Assembly (NCBI GenBank): GCA_022711765.1
Contig: JAKLEB010000003.1
Span: forward strand, 1-64,000
Reading direction: 5' to 3'
Length of the DNA: 64,000 nucleotides
From: Candidatus Krumholzibacteriota bacterium
Lineage (GTDB): Bacteria > Krumholzibacteriota > Krumholzibacteriia > LZORAL124-64-63
The notes beneath the pieces were generated by a model. That model did not search any database, had not been told where the DNA came from, and was given only the letters and a program-made list of their open reading frames with translations. This document shows, one piece after another, positions 25,838 to 34,952 of this stretch (within the stretch, counting starts at the first letter, position 1; each line of letters opens with the position of its first letter). Made by a program: the position numbers and the translations under genes.

Positions 25838-27760
25838 ATGAGCATGTCTCCAGCGACGACCCCGCCGGTCCCCTCCCATCCGCTGCGATGGCTTCCGGAG
25901 TTCTGGGCGCTGGGCCAGCGGCGACTTCGGCCGCAGGCGCGATCGCTGGGGCTCGCGCTGGTCGTGGGCGTGCTGGCGGGGCTCGGCGCCATCGCGTTTT
26001 ACAGCGCCTGCCAGGTCGTCGTTCATGGTGCACTCGACCACATGCTGGGCTATCACCCGCTGCATCCCGGTGGCGAACCTCCGTTCTGGGATCCCTCGCC
26101 CCGGCCATTCCGCCCCTGGCTCCTGCTTCTGGTTCCCACCATGGGCGGACTCATCAGCGGATTCCTGGTCTGCAAGCTGGCGCCGGAAGCCGAAGGGCAC
26201 GGCACCGATGCCGCCATCGCTGCCTTCCACCATCGGCGAGGCTTCATTCGTCCGCGGGTGCCCCTGGTCAAGCTGGTGGCCAGCGCCCTGACGATCGGCA
26301 CCGGCGGCTCCGGCGGTCGCGAAGGCCCGATCGCCCAGATCGGCGCCGGCTTCGGCTCGCTCATCGGCGGCTTGTTCCGCTTGAAGCCCGCCGAACGGAG
26401 GATCCTGATGGCGGCCGGTGTCGGAGCGGGCGTGGCCGCCATCTTCCGCGCACCCCTGGCCGGCGCCCTGTTCGCCGCCGAAATCCTCTATAAATCGGCG
26501 GACTTCGAATCGGACGTGATCGTCCCTGCCGCCCTGGCGAGCACGGCCGCGTATTGCACGTTCGGCATCGTCTTCGGCTGGACCCCGCTCTTCACGCTCT
26601 CTCCGGACATCCTCGATTCGTTGACCTTCGGGGACCCGCGGCACCTCATCGCGTACCTCCTGCTTGCGCTGTTCATGGTCGTACTGGCCATGATGTACAC
26701 GCGCAGCTTCCATGGGCTGTCCCACGCCTTCAAGCGGCTGCCGCTGCCGCGCATCTTCAAGCCGGCCCTCGGGGCGTTCGCGACCGGGGCGCTCGGGCTC
26801 ATCCTCTATTCCGCCTTCGGCAGCGACGAACAGGTTCTGGCCGTCCTGTCCTTCGGCTACGGAGCGCTGCAAGGCGCGCTGGCCATGTCGACGACGGCGG
26901 GCGCCGACCTGCATCTTGCGCTGGTGATGCTGGCGATCGCCCTCGGCAAGATCCTGACGACGGGTTTCACGATCGGCAGCGGCGGGTCCGGTGGAGTCTT
27001 CGGTCCCTCGATGGTGATCGGTGGGTGTGGCGGTGGCGCGCTTGGCCTGGTCCTGTCCCACTTCTGGCCGGCAATGGTGCCGCACCCTGCCGCGTTCGTC
27101 ATCGTCGGTATGGCCGGTTTCTTCGCCGCCGCCGCCAAGACGCCCGTCTCGACGCTGATCATCGTCGGTGAAATGACCGGGGACTACCATCTGCTGCTGC
27201 CGGCCCTGTGGGTCTGCATGATCACGTTCCTACTTTCCGACGAGCAGTCCCTGTACCATTCCCAGCTGGTCAGTCGCTCGATGTCGCCCGCCCATCAAGG
27301 CGACTACGTGCGCGAGGTGCTCGCCGACCTGCGGGTCGGGGAGTTCCTCGATGCCGGCCCGGACGTACGCCCGCTGCACCCCGGAGACCGATTGGGCGAG
27401 ACGCTCGACCGTCTGGTCGGCGCTGAACATGTCGGCCTCCCGGTCGCCGACTCTGACGGACGGTATCTGGGCATGGTGAGTCTCGAGGAGGTCCACATTG
27501 CGTCGCACCTGCCGGGCCTCGGCGACCTGGTCGTCGCCGCGGATCTCATGAACACGAGCCTGCCGGTCCTGCGGGCGGGCGATCCACTCGATCAGGCGCT
27601 CGAACGATTCGCGGAGAGCGATCGCATGGCGTTGACCGTGGTCAGCGATGGCCCCGAGGCGCACGTGCTTGGTCTGGTGCGCCGCGCGGACATCTCCGCG
27701 GCCTACCTGCGTCGCGTCCAGGGCACGCTGATCGGGGCCGAGGTGCCGAGGCAGGCGTGA
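25838..27760 (+). CDS. ClC-family chloride channel/antiporter with CBS domains
   Basis: The 640-residue membrane protein carries the ClC selectivity motifs GTGGSGGREGPIAQ (with the gating glutamate near residue 161) and GSGGSGGVFGPSMV. A conserved GMAGFFAAAAKTPVS segment follows. Two CBS domains occupy the last ~130 residues, from about residue 500. The gating glutamate is compatible with either channel or H+/Cl- exchange. ATG 25838 has no clear ribosome site; ATG at 25844 is an equally possible start. It stands alone between the peptidase pair and the radical SAM gene. Confidence 0.93.
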   Translation: MSMSPATTPPVPSHPLRWLPEFWALGQRRLRPQARSLGLALVVGVLAGLGAIAFYSACQVVVHGALDHMLGYHPLHPGGEPPFWDPSPRPFRPWLLLLVPTMGGLISGFLVCKLAPEAEGHGTDAAIAAFHHRRGFIRPRVPLVKLVASALTIGTGGSGGREGPIAQIGAGFGSLIGGLFRLKPAERRILMAAGVGAGVAAIFRAPLAGALFAAEILYKSADFESDVIVPAALASTAAYCTFGIVFGWTPLFTLSPDILDSLTFGDPRHLIAYLLLALFMVVLAMMYTRSFHGLSHAFKRLPLPRIFKPALGAFATGALGLILYSAFGSDEQVLAVLSFGYGALQGALAMSTTAGADLHLALVMLAIALGKILTTGFTIGSGGSGGVFGPSMVIGGCGGGALGLVLSHFWPAMVPHPAAFVIVGMAGFFAAAAKTPVSTLIIVGEMTGDYHLLLPALWVCMITFLLSDEQSLYHSQLVSRSMSPAHQGDYVREVLADLRVGEFLDAGPDVRPLHPGDRLGETLDRLVGAEHVGLPVADSDGRYLGMVSLEEVHIASHLPGLGDLVVAADLMNTSLPVLRAGDPLDQALERFAESDRMALTVVSDGPEAHVLGLVRRADISAAYLRRVQGTLIGAEVPRQA

Positions 27761-27954
27761 ACCACCGCCGGTCGACCTCCGCCGTCGCCGCATTCCGCGT
27801 GCGGATGCCTCGTCCTGGTTCTAGATTATCGGCATCTCGCCCCGCGTCCGTCGTCGCCGCACCGGCGACCGCGGCGACCAGGCTGGTCAATCCCGCGCCA
27901 CTCGGGTTTCCTCTCCCGCGAGCGGCGAACCCGGCGCGGAGTCAGGGGCCGCCC

Positions 27955-29427
27955 GTGAACATCCTCCTCGTCGAGCCGCGCACGCCGGACACCTTCTGGA
28001 GCATGCGCGACGCCCTGCGTTTCGTCGGCAAGCGGTCCGCGCACCCGCCCCTCGGCCTCCTCACCGTCGCCGCCATGTTGCCCGCCGACTGGAACTGCCG
28101 CCTCGTCGACCTCAACGTGCGCGCGCTTCGCGAGCGGGACCTCGCCTGGGCCGACCACGTCTTCGTGAGCGCGATGCTCGCCCAGAGCGACTCCCTCGAC
28201 GAGGTGGTCCGCCGCAGCCACGCCGCAGGCAAGAGCGTGGTCGGCGGCGGTCCGCTCTTCACGGGCGCCGAGTCCGACCGCCATGGCGTCGACCACGTCG
28301 TGGTCGGCGAGGCGGAGGAGCTGGCGCCCCGGCTCGTGGCCGACCTGCAGGCCGGCCGACCCGCGCCGACGTACACGGCCGACGGCTTCCCGGATCTCGC
28401 GCTCACCCCGCTGCCGCGCTGGGACCTCGTCCGCCTGCGCGACTACGCCAGCATGGCCGTGCAGTGGAGCCGCGGCTGCCCCTTCGACTGCGAGTTCTGC
28501 GACATCGTCGCCTTGAACGGCCGGGTCCCGCGTCACAAGAGCGACGCCCGGTTCATCGCCGAACTCGACGCGCTCGACCGGCGCGGCTGGGGCGGCATGA
28601 CCTTCGTCGTCGACGACAACTTCGCGGGCAACCGCCGCCGCTGCCGCGACCTGCTGCGCGCCGTCATCGACTGGCGGCGTGCGAGCGGCAGCCGCATGGT
28701 CCTGATGACCGAAGCCTCGGTGGACATCGCCGGCGACCCGGAGCTCCTGCAGCTCATGGTCCTCGCGGGCTTCAAGAAGGTGTTCCTGGGCATCGAGACG
28801 CCCAGCGCCGCGAGCCTCGAGGAGTGCCGCAAGCTCCAGAACCTGCGCTGCGACCTGGCGACCGCGGTGGCCACGATCCAGCGGGCCGGCCTCGAGGTGA
28901 TGGGCGGCTTCATCGTGGGCTTCGACAGCGACGAGCCCGATATCTTCGACCGCCAGTTCGAGTTCATCCAGAAGACGGGCGTCGCGACCGCCATGGTCGG
29001 CCTCCTGCAGGCCGTGCCGCGCACCCGCCTCTACCAGCGCCTCGCGCGCGAGGGCCGGTTGCGCGGCGCGAGTCACGGCGACAACACCCGCGCCGCCTTC
29101 AACTTCGAGCCGCGCCTGGATCGCGATTTCCTGATCCGCAACTACCGGCAGCTCATGCGGCGCCTCTACGATCCCGGCACCTACTACCGGCGCATCCAGG
29201 TCTTCCTCGAGAGGTCGCGGCCGCGCGGGCCGCGCATGCCTCATGCCTGGAGCGATATCGAGGCGCTCGTCAAGTCGCTCTGGCTGATGGGCGTGATCCA
29301 CAGCGGCCGCCGCGCCTACTGGTCGTTCGTGACGCGGACCCTGCTCCGCCATCCGGACCGTTTCGGCGCCGCGATCACGCTCGCCATCACCGGCTTCCAT
29401 TTCCGGCGAGTGTCCGCCTCGCTCTGA
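27955..29427 (+). CDS. B12-binding radical SAM protein (DUF4070 type)
   Basis: The 490-residue protein has an N-terminal cobalamin-binding-like domain (NILLVEPRTPDTFWS to VVVGEAEELAP). A radical SAM domain follows, with the cluster motif CPFDCEFC at residues 175-182. The C-terminal region (NYRQLMRRLYDPGTYYRRI) is of DUF4070 type. Homologues with this layout include HpnP-like methylases and many uncharacterised enzymes, so the substrate is unknown. I chose GTG 27955, preceded by AGGGG, because it begins the conserved first strand. The 194 bp before it hold no gene. Confidence 0.9.
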   Translation: MNILLVEPRTPDTFWSMRDALRFVGKRSAHPPLGLLTVAAMLPADWNCRLVDLNVRALRERDLAWADHVFVSAMLAQSDSLDEVVRRSHAAGKSVVGGGPLFTGAESDRHGVDHVVVGEAEELAPRLVADLQAGRPAPTYTADGFPDLALTPLPRWDLVRLRDYASMAVQWSRGCPFDCEFCDIVALNGRVPRHKSDARFIAELDALDRRGWGGMTFVVDDNFAGNRRRCRDLLRAVIDWRRASGSRMVLMTEASVDIAGDPELLQLMVLAGFKKVFLGIETPSAASLEECRKLQNLRCDLATAVATIQRAGLEVMGGFIVGFDSDEPDIFDRQFEFIQKTGVATAMVGLLQAVPRTRLYQRLAREGRLRGASHGDNTRAAFNFEPRLDRDFLIRNYRQLMRRLYDPGTYYRRIQVFLERSRPRGPRMPHAWSDIEALVKSLWLMGVIHSGRRAYWSFVTRTLLRHPDRFGAAITLAITGFHFRRVSASL

Positions 29428-29450
29428 TCGTCCCGAAACGTCGCGAGCGA

Positions 29451-30116
29451 TCAGATCACCGGCGTCAACGTGCCGTCGTTCAGGTTCACGACCCAGGCGG
29501 AGTCACCGACCTCGACGGTCGCCGTGTCGTCACCGTCGTAGGTCACCGTCGCCGTGATGCCCTCGTTGGTGAACGTCAGTTCGCCGCTCGCCGGCCATTG
29601 ACCCGCGTCCGCGACGGCGACGGCGGCGAGGGTCCAGGTCGCCTCGTAGCCGCCGACGGTCAGCGTGCCTGACCCGTACGCGACGGCGGTGCCCGCGCCC
29701 TGGTCGAGATCGGTCTCGAGGTCGGCCGCGAGCAGCCAGGGCACGCCGCCTTCGACGATCGTGACCCTCAGCGGCGATGCGTCCGCCGTGAAGGCGGCCG
29801 CGTAGTCGGCCACGTCGTAGCCGGACGGCGCGCCGTCGAGCTCGAAGTGGAGCAGCACGGTGCCCTCGATCGGGCCGCCGGCAGCGAAGGTGTACGCGTA
29901 GTTGCCGTCGGACGCGTCGGCCTTGCCGCCATCATATTCGAGCGCGAGCGGCGCCAGCTCGACCACGGCCAGGGCCAGATAGCCGGCCTGGCCGGCCACG
30001 TCCTCGCTCTCGAGCAGGGGCAGCCGGTCCTGGGGCGCCGTCTCGTCGCTCTCGCAACCGGCGGCGAGCCAGCCTGAGACGAACAGCAGCATCAGGTAGG
30101 TCAGTGTCTTGCGCAT
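29451..30116 (-). CDS. Secreted lipoprotein, beta-rich
   Basis: The 221-residue protein has a lipoprotein signal peptide with lipobox LAAGC. The mature part is rich in Thr, Val and Ala, with strand-like repeats such as VAYGSGTLTVGGYEATWTLAAVAV and GITATVTYDGDDTATVEVG, so an all-beta sandwich is likely. GGAGG lies 7 nt before ATG 30116. It follows the DUF6588-like gene by 16 nt, which suggests a membrane protein and lipoprotein pair made from one message. Function unknown. Confidence 0.82.
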   Translation of the reverse strand: MRKTLTYLMLLFVSGWLAAGCESDETAPQDRLPLLESEDVAGQAGYLALAVVELAPLALEYDGGKADASDGNYAYTFAAGGPIEGTVLLHFELDGAPSGYDVADYAAAFTADASPLRVTIVEGGVPWLLAADLETDLDQGAGTAVAYGSGTLTVGGYEATWTLAAVAVADAGQWPASGELTFTNEGITATVTYDGDDTATVEVGDSAWVVNLNDGTLTPVI

Positions 30117-30132
30117 GGCATCGCCTCCGGGG

Positions 30133-31080
30133 TTACTTGCCGAACAGCAGGCCGAAGTTGTAGACGGCGAGATCGCCGATACCCGCCTCGAGGTTGACCA
30201 TCACGCCGAGATCGAGCGTGGTCCCGATGGTCACGCGGGATTCCATGACGCCGTCCATCTCGAACTCGACCGGATCGCCGGTGAACTCCTCGACGTAGCT
30301 CACCTTGACCGACGAGGATTCCTTCGCGAGACCGCCGTACAGCGTGGCCAGGCCGTACTGCTTCGAGGCGGCGACGAAGACGCTGCTGGCCTCGGTCTCG
30401 AGGAGCGTGCCCACGTCGATCTCCTGCCGGGCGAAGCCGACGATGACGTCGACCGGCCAGGCCGGCAGCAGGACGTTGGGGCTCCACTGCAGGCCGTAGC
30501 CGAACAGTTTGGTCTGGCCGACCTCCGGGACGTCGCTCTCCGGCACCCAGCGCAGCGACCCCTTCAGGCCGGCGAACCCGCCGACCTGCAGTTCCGGCAC
30601 GACGAGCGGCACCCACCGGGTCTTGACCAGGCCGCTGATGGTCCCTTCCTGGTAGACAGGCAGGCCATCGACGTAGGCGGTCGCAGTGCCCTCGACCTCG
30701 TCGTCGCCGATGGCCGTCGGCCCCTCGAACACGACGTCCCCGGTCGCGCCGTAGTAGGGGTCGCCGGGCTCCAGGTCCAGATAGTCGTTGAGCGCGACGT
30801 TGCCGAGGACGCGGCGGAACGACTGGTCGCCGGCGCTGAGGTGCGCGCCCTGGACCTTCAGGCCGATCGAGAACGTGAGGCTCCGTCGCGGGATGTGGGC
30901 GGTGTGGAAGAGGCCGCTGTTCTGGTTGGCGCCGAAGCTGTGGACGAGGGGCGTCAGGTATGCGATCGCGTATTGCTCGCCGACCTCGCCCAGCGTGCTC
31001 TCCAGGTCGTCGTCGTCGGCTCGGGCCGCCGGCATGGCCAGCGCGAGCAGGCACGCGAGCAGCAGGAAGCGTTTCGGCAT
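30133..31080 (-). CDS. DUF6588-like outer-membrane protein
   Basis: The 315-residue protein has a signal peptide (LLLACLLALAMPAARA) followed by QYAIAYLTPLVHSFGANQNSGLFHTA, the segment I recognise from DUF6588 proteins of Bacteroidota and related phyla. Later strands (FGYGLQWSPNVLLP, VIVGFARQEI, LATLYGGLAKESSSVKVSY) alternate as in an outer-membrane barrel, and it ends in YNFGLLFGK. AGAGGA precedes ATG 31080. It leads the operon with the lipoprotein at 29451-30116, from the promoter at 31136-31165. Confidence 0.72.
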   Translation of the reverse strand: MPKRFLLLACLLALAMPAARADDDDLESTLGEVGEQYAIAYLTPLVHSFGANQNSGLFHTAHIPRRSLTFSIGLKVQGAHLSAGDQSFRRVLGNVALNDYLDLEPGDPYYGATGDVVFEGPTAIGDDEVEGTATAYVDGLPVYQEGTISGLVKTRWVPLVVPELQVGGFAGLKGSLRWVPESDVPEVGQTKLFGYGLQWSPNVLLPAWPVDVIVGFARQEIDVGTLLETEASSVFVAASKQYGLATLYGGLAKESSSVKVSYVEEFTGDPVEFEMDGVMESRVTIGTTLDLGVMVNLEAGIGDLAVYNFGLLFGK

Positions 31081-31135
31081 GACGGGATTCCTCTCGTTGG
31101 AGCGAGGTGGCTCTCGCGATGAGTCAGCAGGTCCA

Positions 31136-31165
31136 ATACCACACGACCGCGTCCCGGCGTGTCAA
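31136..31165 (-). promoter_or_regulatory. Promoter for the DUF6588-like/lipoprotein operon
   Basis: On the minus strand a perfect TTGACA (31160-31165) is followed after 18 bp by TGGTAT (31136-31141), a three-of-six -10 match. It lies between the macrodomain stop and the DUF6588-like start. The -35 box is strong for a genome this rich in G+C; the -10 box is weak. Confidence 0.45.
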
Positions 31166-31185
31166 TTCGTGGAACCTGTAGAAAA

Positions 31186-31740
31186 TCAAGACGCTGCGGG
31201 AGGATCCTCGTCGCGGAGCGCGCGCCCGAGCGCGGCCTGGTAGACCGCGAGGTCGCCCTTGCTCCAGCAGACCAGCCGGACCTCGCGGATCTCCGGATTG
31301 TCCTGCAGCCCGGCGCGGATCGCGGCGAGCGCGACACCGGCCGCGCGCTCGATCGGAAAGCCGTAGATACCCGTGCTGATCGACGGGAACGCGATGGTGT
31401 CCGCCCCGCGGTCGGCCGCGAGGCGGATGCTCTCGCGATAGCAGGACGCGAGCAGCTCGTCCTCCCGCTCGCCGGCGCCGACGCCCCAGATCGGTCCGAC
31501 CGTGTGGATGACCAGCTTGCACGGCAGGTCATAGCCGCGCGTCGAGACCGCCTCGCCGGTCCCGCAGAATCCGAGCTGGCGGCACTCGCGCTCGAGGGCC
31601 GGACCAGCCGCGGCGTGGATCGCGCCGCAGACGCCGCCGCCGCGGCGCAGCTCCTCGTTGGCCGCATTCACGATGGCGTCGACGTGTTGGCGGGTGATGT
31701 CGCCCTCGACGATGGTCAGGCGATCGTGCCAGCGGGTCAT
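31186..31740 (-). CDS. Macrodomain protein (YmdB-like O-acetyl-ADP-ribose deacetylase)
   Basis: The 184-residue protein is a single macrodomain. The ADP-ribose-binding motifs are [31 protein letters not shown] and [10 protein letters not shown]. Close relatives such as YmdB remove acetyl from O-acetyl-ADP-ribose or reverse ADP-ribosylation. The catalytic Asn and the flexible glycine loop are intact. GAGGAG precedes ATG 31740. It lies 16 nt downstream of the mini-asparaginase gene on the same strand, so the two are co-transcribed. Confidence 0.93.
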   Translation of the reverse strand: MTRWHDRLTIVEGDITRQHVDAIVNAANEELRRGGGVCGAIHAAAGPALERECRQLGFCGTGEAVSTRGYDLPCKLVIHTVGPIWGVGAGEREDELLASCYRESIRLAADRGADTIAFPSISTGIYGFPIERAAGVALAAIRAGLQDNPEIREVRLVCWSKGDLAVYQAALGRALRDEDPPAAS

Positions 31741-31756
31741 GGCGCGCTCCTCGAAC

Positions 31757-32254
31757 TCAGTCCAGCTCCGTGAACTCCCCGATGTCCCGGTTCTTGCGGA
31801 CGTTGTTCCAGTGGAACACGCGGCCGTTCATCGCCACGTAGACGCCGGACGGCAGGCTCTGTGCGAACGCGAGGGCGGCGCCGAGGTTGAACAACCCGTC
31901 GCTCGAACCGAACGCGAACGGGACCATCGCGCCCGTGAGCACGATGGTCTTGCCCGGGATCGCCGCCTCGCCGAGGCGGCGCGCCGTGTCGGTCAACGTG
32001 TCGGTGCCGTGGGTGATCACGATGCGGTCGGTTTCCGACTTGCGGCACTGGTTGACGATCAGCTCGCGGTCGTCGTCGTCCATCTCCAGGCTGTCGACCA
32101 TCATCAGCGTGCGGACCTCGACCGGCACCCGGCAGCGACCCAGCCTGAGCATGTCATGCAGGTGGGTGTCCTTGAAGAAGAGGTTGCCGGTGCGCTCGTC
32201 GTATTCCTTGTCGAAGGTGCCGCCGGTGATGAAGACGCGCACGGTCGGGGTCAT
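31757..32254 (-). CDS. Short asparaginase-domain protein
   Basis: The 165-residue protein covers only the N-terminal domain of type I/II L-asparaginases. The first catalytic Thr is in [11 protein letters not shown] and the second in [13 protein letters not shown] third conserved segment reads [20 protein letters not shown]. The C-terminal domain found in ~330-residue asparaginases is absent; such short forms are a recognised group with unclear substrates. I chose ATG 32254, which has AGGGA at 9 nt; an ATG three codons earlier is also possible. It heads the operon with the macrodomain gene. Confidence 0.88.
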   Translation of the reverse strand: MTPTVRVFITGGTFDKEYDERTGNLFFKDTHLHDMLRLGRCRVPVEVRTLMMVDSLEMDDDDRELIVNQCRKSETDRIVITHGTDTLTDTARRLGEAAIPGKTIVLTGAMVPFAFGSSDGLFNLGAALAFAQSLPSGVYVAMNGRVFHWNNVRKNRDIGEFTELD

Positions 32255-32314
32255 GGTCGGCATTCCCTGCTGGGGTTCCGAGACCGGCGGGATCGCGCGG
32301 CCCCGCCACCGCCA

Positions 32315-32343
32315 ATATTAAGCCGGAGCCGTCCGCGAGACAA
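32315..32343 (-). promoter_or_regulatory. Promoter for the asparaginase-macrodomain operon
   Basis: On the minus strand TTGTCT (32338-32343) and TAATAT (32315-32320) are separated by exactly 17 bp. Each matches the sigma-70 consensus at four positions. The start site would be near 32308, about 55 nt before the asparaginase start codon. Confidence 0.55.
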
Positions 32344-32447
32344 ACCAGGAGGCGGCTCGCCCGGTTCGCGATACCATGGGAATCGGGTCTGCGGCGGCCG
32401 AATGGCCGCCGGCGCCCTGCCGACGACCCGTTCAGAGAGGACCTGCC

Positions 32448-33017
32448 ATGCCCCGTCCCCCCATCCTGCCGACCATCGATTGGCCCACCGTCTTCACCTT
32501 CGCCAAGGGATTCGAGGACTGGCTCGACGCGGCCGAGAGTCCCGACCAGGCGCAGGCCATCAACGACGCCCTCGCCGGCCAGTCCCTCGAACCGCAGGAA
32601 GAGGCGGTGGTGCAGAACCTCGCCCGGCTCGTGCGCGTCGTGGCGTTCGCCGAGGACTGGTGCGGCGACGTCGTGCGCCACGTGCCGGTGCTGCAGGCGC
32701 TCTCCGACGTGAGCGGCATGCTGCACGTGCGGTACGTCACCCGTTCCGAGCACCCCGCGGTCTTCGTGCGCTTCTTGACCAACGGCGGCGAGGCGATCCC
32801 GAAGTTCGTGTTCCTGAACGAGGCCTTCGTCGAGTGCGGCAACTGGGGGCCGATGCCCGAAGCCTGCAAGCGGTTGATCGCCCGCGGGAAGGCCTGCGGC
32901 GACATCGGTGCTGCGCGCAGGCTGGTGTCCGCGCGCTACGCCGCCGATCCTGGCAAGCGCGAGGTCATCCGCGAGTTGCTCGAGCTGGCGCAGAATACGG
33001 CCGCGGTCGCGCCCTGA
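32448..33017 (+). CDS. Thioredoxin-fold protein (Thioredoxin_9-like)
   Basis: The 189-residue protein has the segment VVAFAEDWCGDVVRHVPVL, where WCGD replaces the WCGPC motif of classical thioredoxins; only one active-site cysteine remains. This WCGD form is typical of the Thioredoxin_9 group. An N-terminal helical region of ~60 residues precedes the fold, and PKFVFLNEAF supplies the cis-Pro strand. Redox or structural role is uncertain. AGAGAGG lies before ATG 32448. It is divergent from the asparaginase operon. Confidence 0.85.
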   Translation: MPRPPILPTIDWPTVFTFAKGFEDWLDAAESPDQAQAINDALAGQSLEPQEEAVVQNLARLVRVVAFAEDWCGDVVRHVPVLQALSDVSGMLHVRYVTRSEHPAVFVRFLTNGGEAIPKFVFLNEAFVECGNWGPMPEACKRLIARGKACGDIGAARRLVSARYAADPGKREVIRELLELAQNTAAVAP

Positions 33018-33190
33018 ACGAGGGTGAATGCCGAAATCAGAATATCGTCATAACTGCCTGGCGTTACGTTTTTTACTCCACTTCACGGCGGCGATGTCGT
33101 ATCGTTGACGGAAGCCACGGCGGGCAATCGGCTGACCGATGCTCCCACAGCGGGAGCCGCTCGAGATCCAGCAATCGTAGGTCCGTCCCT

Positions 33191-33415
33191 ATGAACAGAC
33201 ACCATGACGAACTCCAGTGCGCCATCGCGCGCCTCGGCGATCACCTGGGCCGTGTCCAGCAACTCACGAGGAATCTCGCCGAGAGCCGCCAGCTGGCCGA
33301 CTGCGATCTCGATCCGGAGACAGACCTCGCGGTGGTATGCTGGCTCAAGGAAGCGGCCGAGATCATCGGTCTCTCGCCGGATCGGCTCCGCCGGCACGGC
33401 TGGCCGCAGGCCTGA
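33191..33415 (+). CDS. Small hypothetical protein (74 aa)
   Basis: The 74-residue frame starts at ATG 33191 and has codon third positions strongly biased to G/C, like real genes here. It reads as two helices, LGDHLGRVQQLTRNLAES and VCWLKEAAEIIGLSPDRLRRHGW; the second resembles a helix-turn-helix. The ribosome site is weak (TAGG at a long spacing). A frame on the other strand overlaps it but looks less protein-like. An A+T-rich leader with a T6 run at about 33069 precedes it, which may end the thioredoxin transcript. Function unknown. Confidence 0.5.
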   Translation: MNRHHDELQCAIARLGDHLGRVQQLTRNLAESRQLADCDLDPETDLAVVCWLKEAAEIIGLSPDRLRRHGWPQA

Positions 33416-33422
33416 TCCCCGG

Positions 33423-34013
33423 TCACGCGGCGAGGACCACGACCGGTCGCCGCGCCCGGGGCTCCTTCAGCCACCACCCCAGCCGGCCGCCGCCGCCGAG
33501 CCGGGTCGGCGCGAGATCCTGCAGGCGCGCCACCGGATCTTCGGATGCGCCGGCTCGGTCCGCCGCAGCCAGGAATCCCGCGAGGAAGCTCCCCGAGACG
33601 CCCAGCTCGCGCACCAGCGCCACGACGCGCGTGGGCTCGACCAGCGTCCGGCTGTGCTCGAGCAGCACGCTGACGACCTCGTCGGTGTCGCTGGCCGTGT
33701 CGCTGAACGGATTGTCGCCGACCGCGAGGCAGTGCGCGGGCGCGCGGCCGAGCGCGGCCGCGAGCGCGCCGAACGGCTTCCCGGCGCCCCGCAGGTCGCC
33801 GTGCACGCGGCGGAAATGGCGCCCCAGCCCGTATTCCTCGAGCGTCCCCGCGGCTTCGTCCGTGCCGTCGCCCGTGGTCAGGTGCAGGTCGTGGTCGACG
33901 GCGAGGTCGGCCAGCGACGCCGCGACGCCGGGCCAGGCGCCCCACCGGCCGGTGACCGGGTCGCGCACCTCGAGCGTGCCGGCGAGATCGAAGAAGAGAA
34001 GCGGGCGGGACAT
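33423..34013 (-). CDS. HAD-superfamily hydrolase with DxAGT nucleophile motif
   Basis: The 196-residue protein begins with motif I FFDLAGTLE (nucleophile D9), where the second Asp of the usual DxDGT is Ala, as in phosphonatase-type DxAGT members. Motif II is LTTGDG, the Lys lies in GKPFGAL, and motif IV is VGDNPFSDT. A helical cap is short. Because the second Asp normally acts as acid/base for phosphomonoesters, the substrate may be unusual. The C-terminal ~60 residues are Arg/Gly-rich and variable. GAGGTGG precedes ATG 34013. Confidence 0.82.
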   Translation of the reverse strand: MSRPLLFFDLAGTLEVRDPVTGRWGAWPGVAASLADLAVDHDLHLTTGDGTDEAAGTLEEYGLGRHFRRVHGDLRGAGKPFGALAAALGRAPAHCLAVGDNPFSDTASDTDEVVSVLLEHSRTLVEPTRVVALVRELGVSGSFLAGFLAAADRAGASEDPVARLQDLAPTRLGGGGRLGWWLKEPRARRPVVVLAA

Positions 34014-34246
34014 GGGACGGCCACCTCGGCGGAAGGTCCGGGACGCGGGCGCGCCCATGGTAATCGCGATCGGCGGCTCCCTCCAGCGCGGACGCGCGCG
34101 AGTCCGCTCGCAGGTGACGGCGGCGCCGCCTTCGTCTATCATCCGGACTGGACCATGGATGCGGACGCCGGCGGCCCCGGGGACGACGGGTAGGCGTGGC
34201 GCGCGGGCGGGGCGTGGCCGGCGTCGGCAGACGGGAGGAGCAGACC

Positions 34247-34927
34247 GTGCCGAAGATCACGTGGTTCGGACACTCCGTCATCCAGCTCGAGACGGGCGGC
34301 GCGACCCTGCTCGTCGACCCCTTCCTGACCGGCAATCCGCTCGCCGCCGCCGAGGCTGCCGACCTCGCGCCGGACGTGATCCTGGTGAGCCACGGCCACG
34401 GCGACCACCTCGGCGACACGGTCGCCCTCGCCAGGCGCACCGGCGCGCTCGTGATCTGCAACTTCGAGATCGCCGGCTGGCTGGAGAAGAAAGGCGTCGC
34501 GAACCTCCGCCCCATGCACATCGGCGGCGGCTCGGACCACGCCTGGGGGAGGGTCAAGCTCACCAACGCGCTGCACGGCAGCGGGCTGCCCGACGGATCG
34601 TACGGCGGCAACCCCTGCGGCTTTCTCTTCACGGTCGAGGGCAAGAAGATCTATCACGCCTGCGACACCGGCCTCTTCTCCGACATGGCCCTCATCGGCG
34701 AGGAGGGCCTCGAGCTCGCGATCCTGCCCATCGGGGACAACTTCACGATGGGCCCCAACGACGCGCTCCGCGCGGTCAAGCTGCTGAAGCCGCGGCGCGT
34801 CGTGCCCATCCACTACAACACGTTCGACCTCATCAAGCAGGATCCGGACAGCTGGCGGACCCGGGTCGAGAAGGAGACGCCGGCGAAGGTCGTCGTGCTC
34901 GAGCCGGGAGAGAGCCTCACGGTCTGA
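34247..34927 (+). CDS. UPF0173-type metallo-beta-lactamase-fold hydrolase
   Basis: The 226-residue protein matches the UPF0173 (YtkL) family in length and motifs: KITWFGHSVIQLE at the start, LVSHGHGDHLGD (HxHxDH metal site), ALHGSG, CDTGLFSDM and VPIHYNTFD. A dinuclear zinc or iron site is expected. The substrate is not known for most members. GTG 34247 has GGGAGGAG 6 nt upstream. The gene is convergent with the CapA-like gene, with 25 bp between them. Confidence 0.93.
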   Translation: MPKITWFGHSVIQLETGGATLLVDPFLTGNPLAAAEAADLAPDVILVSHGHGDHLGDTVALARRTGALVICNFEIAGWLEKKGVANLRPMHIGGGSDHAWGRVKLTNALHGSGLPDGSYGGNPCGFLFTVEGKKIYHACDTGLFSDMALIGEEGLELAILPIGDNFTMGPNDALRAVKLLKPRRVVPIHYNTFDLIKQDPDSWRTRVEKETPAKVVVLEPGESLTV

Positions 34928-34952
34928 ACGCGCCGCGGCTTCGCGGCCGGCG

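Noticed and set aside
31093..31112. Third copy of the CGCTCCAAC loop motif
   Set aside because: Only about nine bases match, the AGTG/CACT stem top is missing, and it lies in front of a gene rather than after one.
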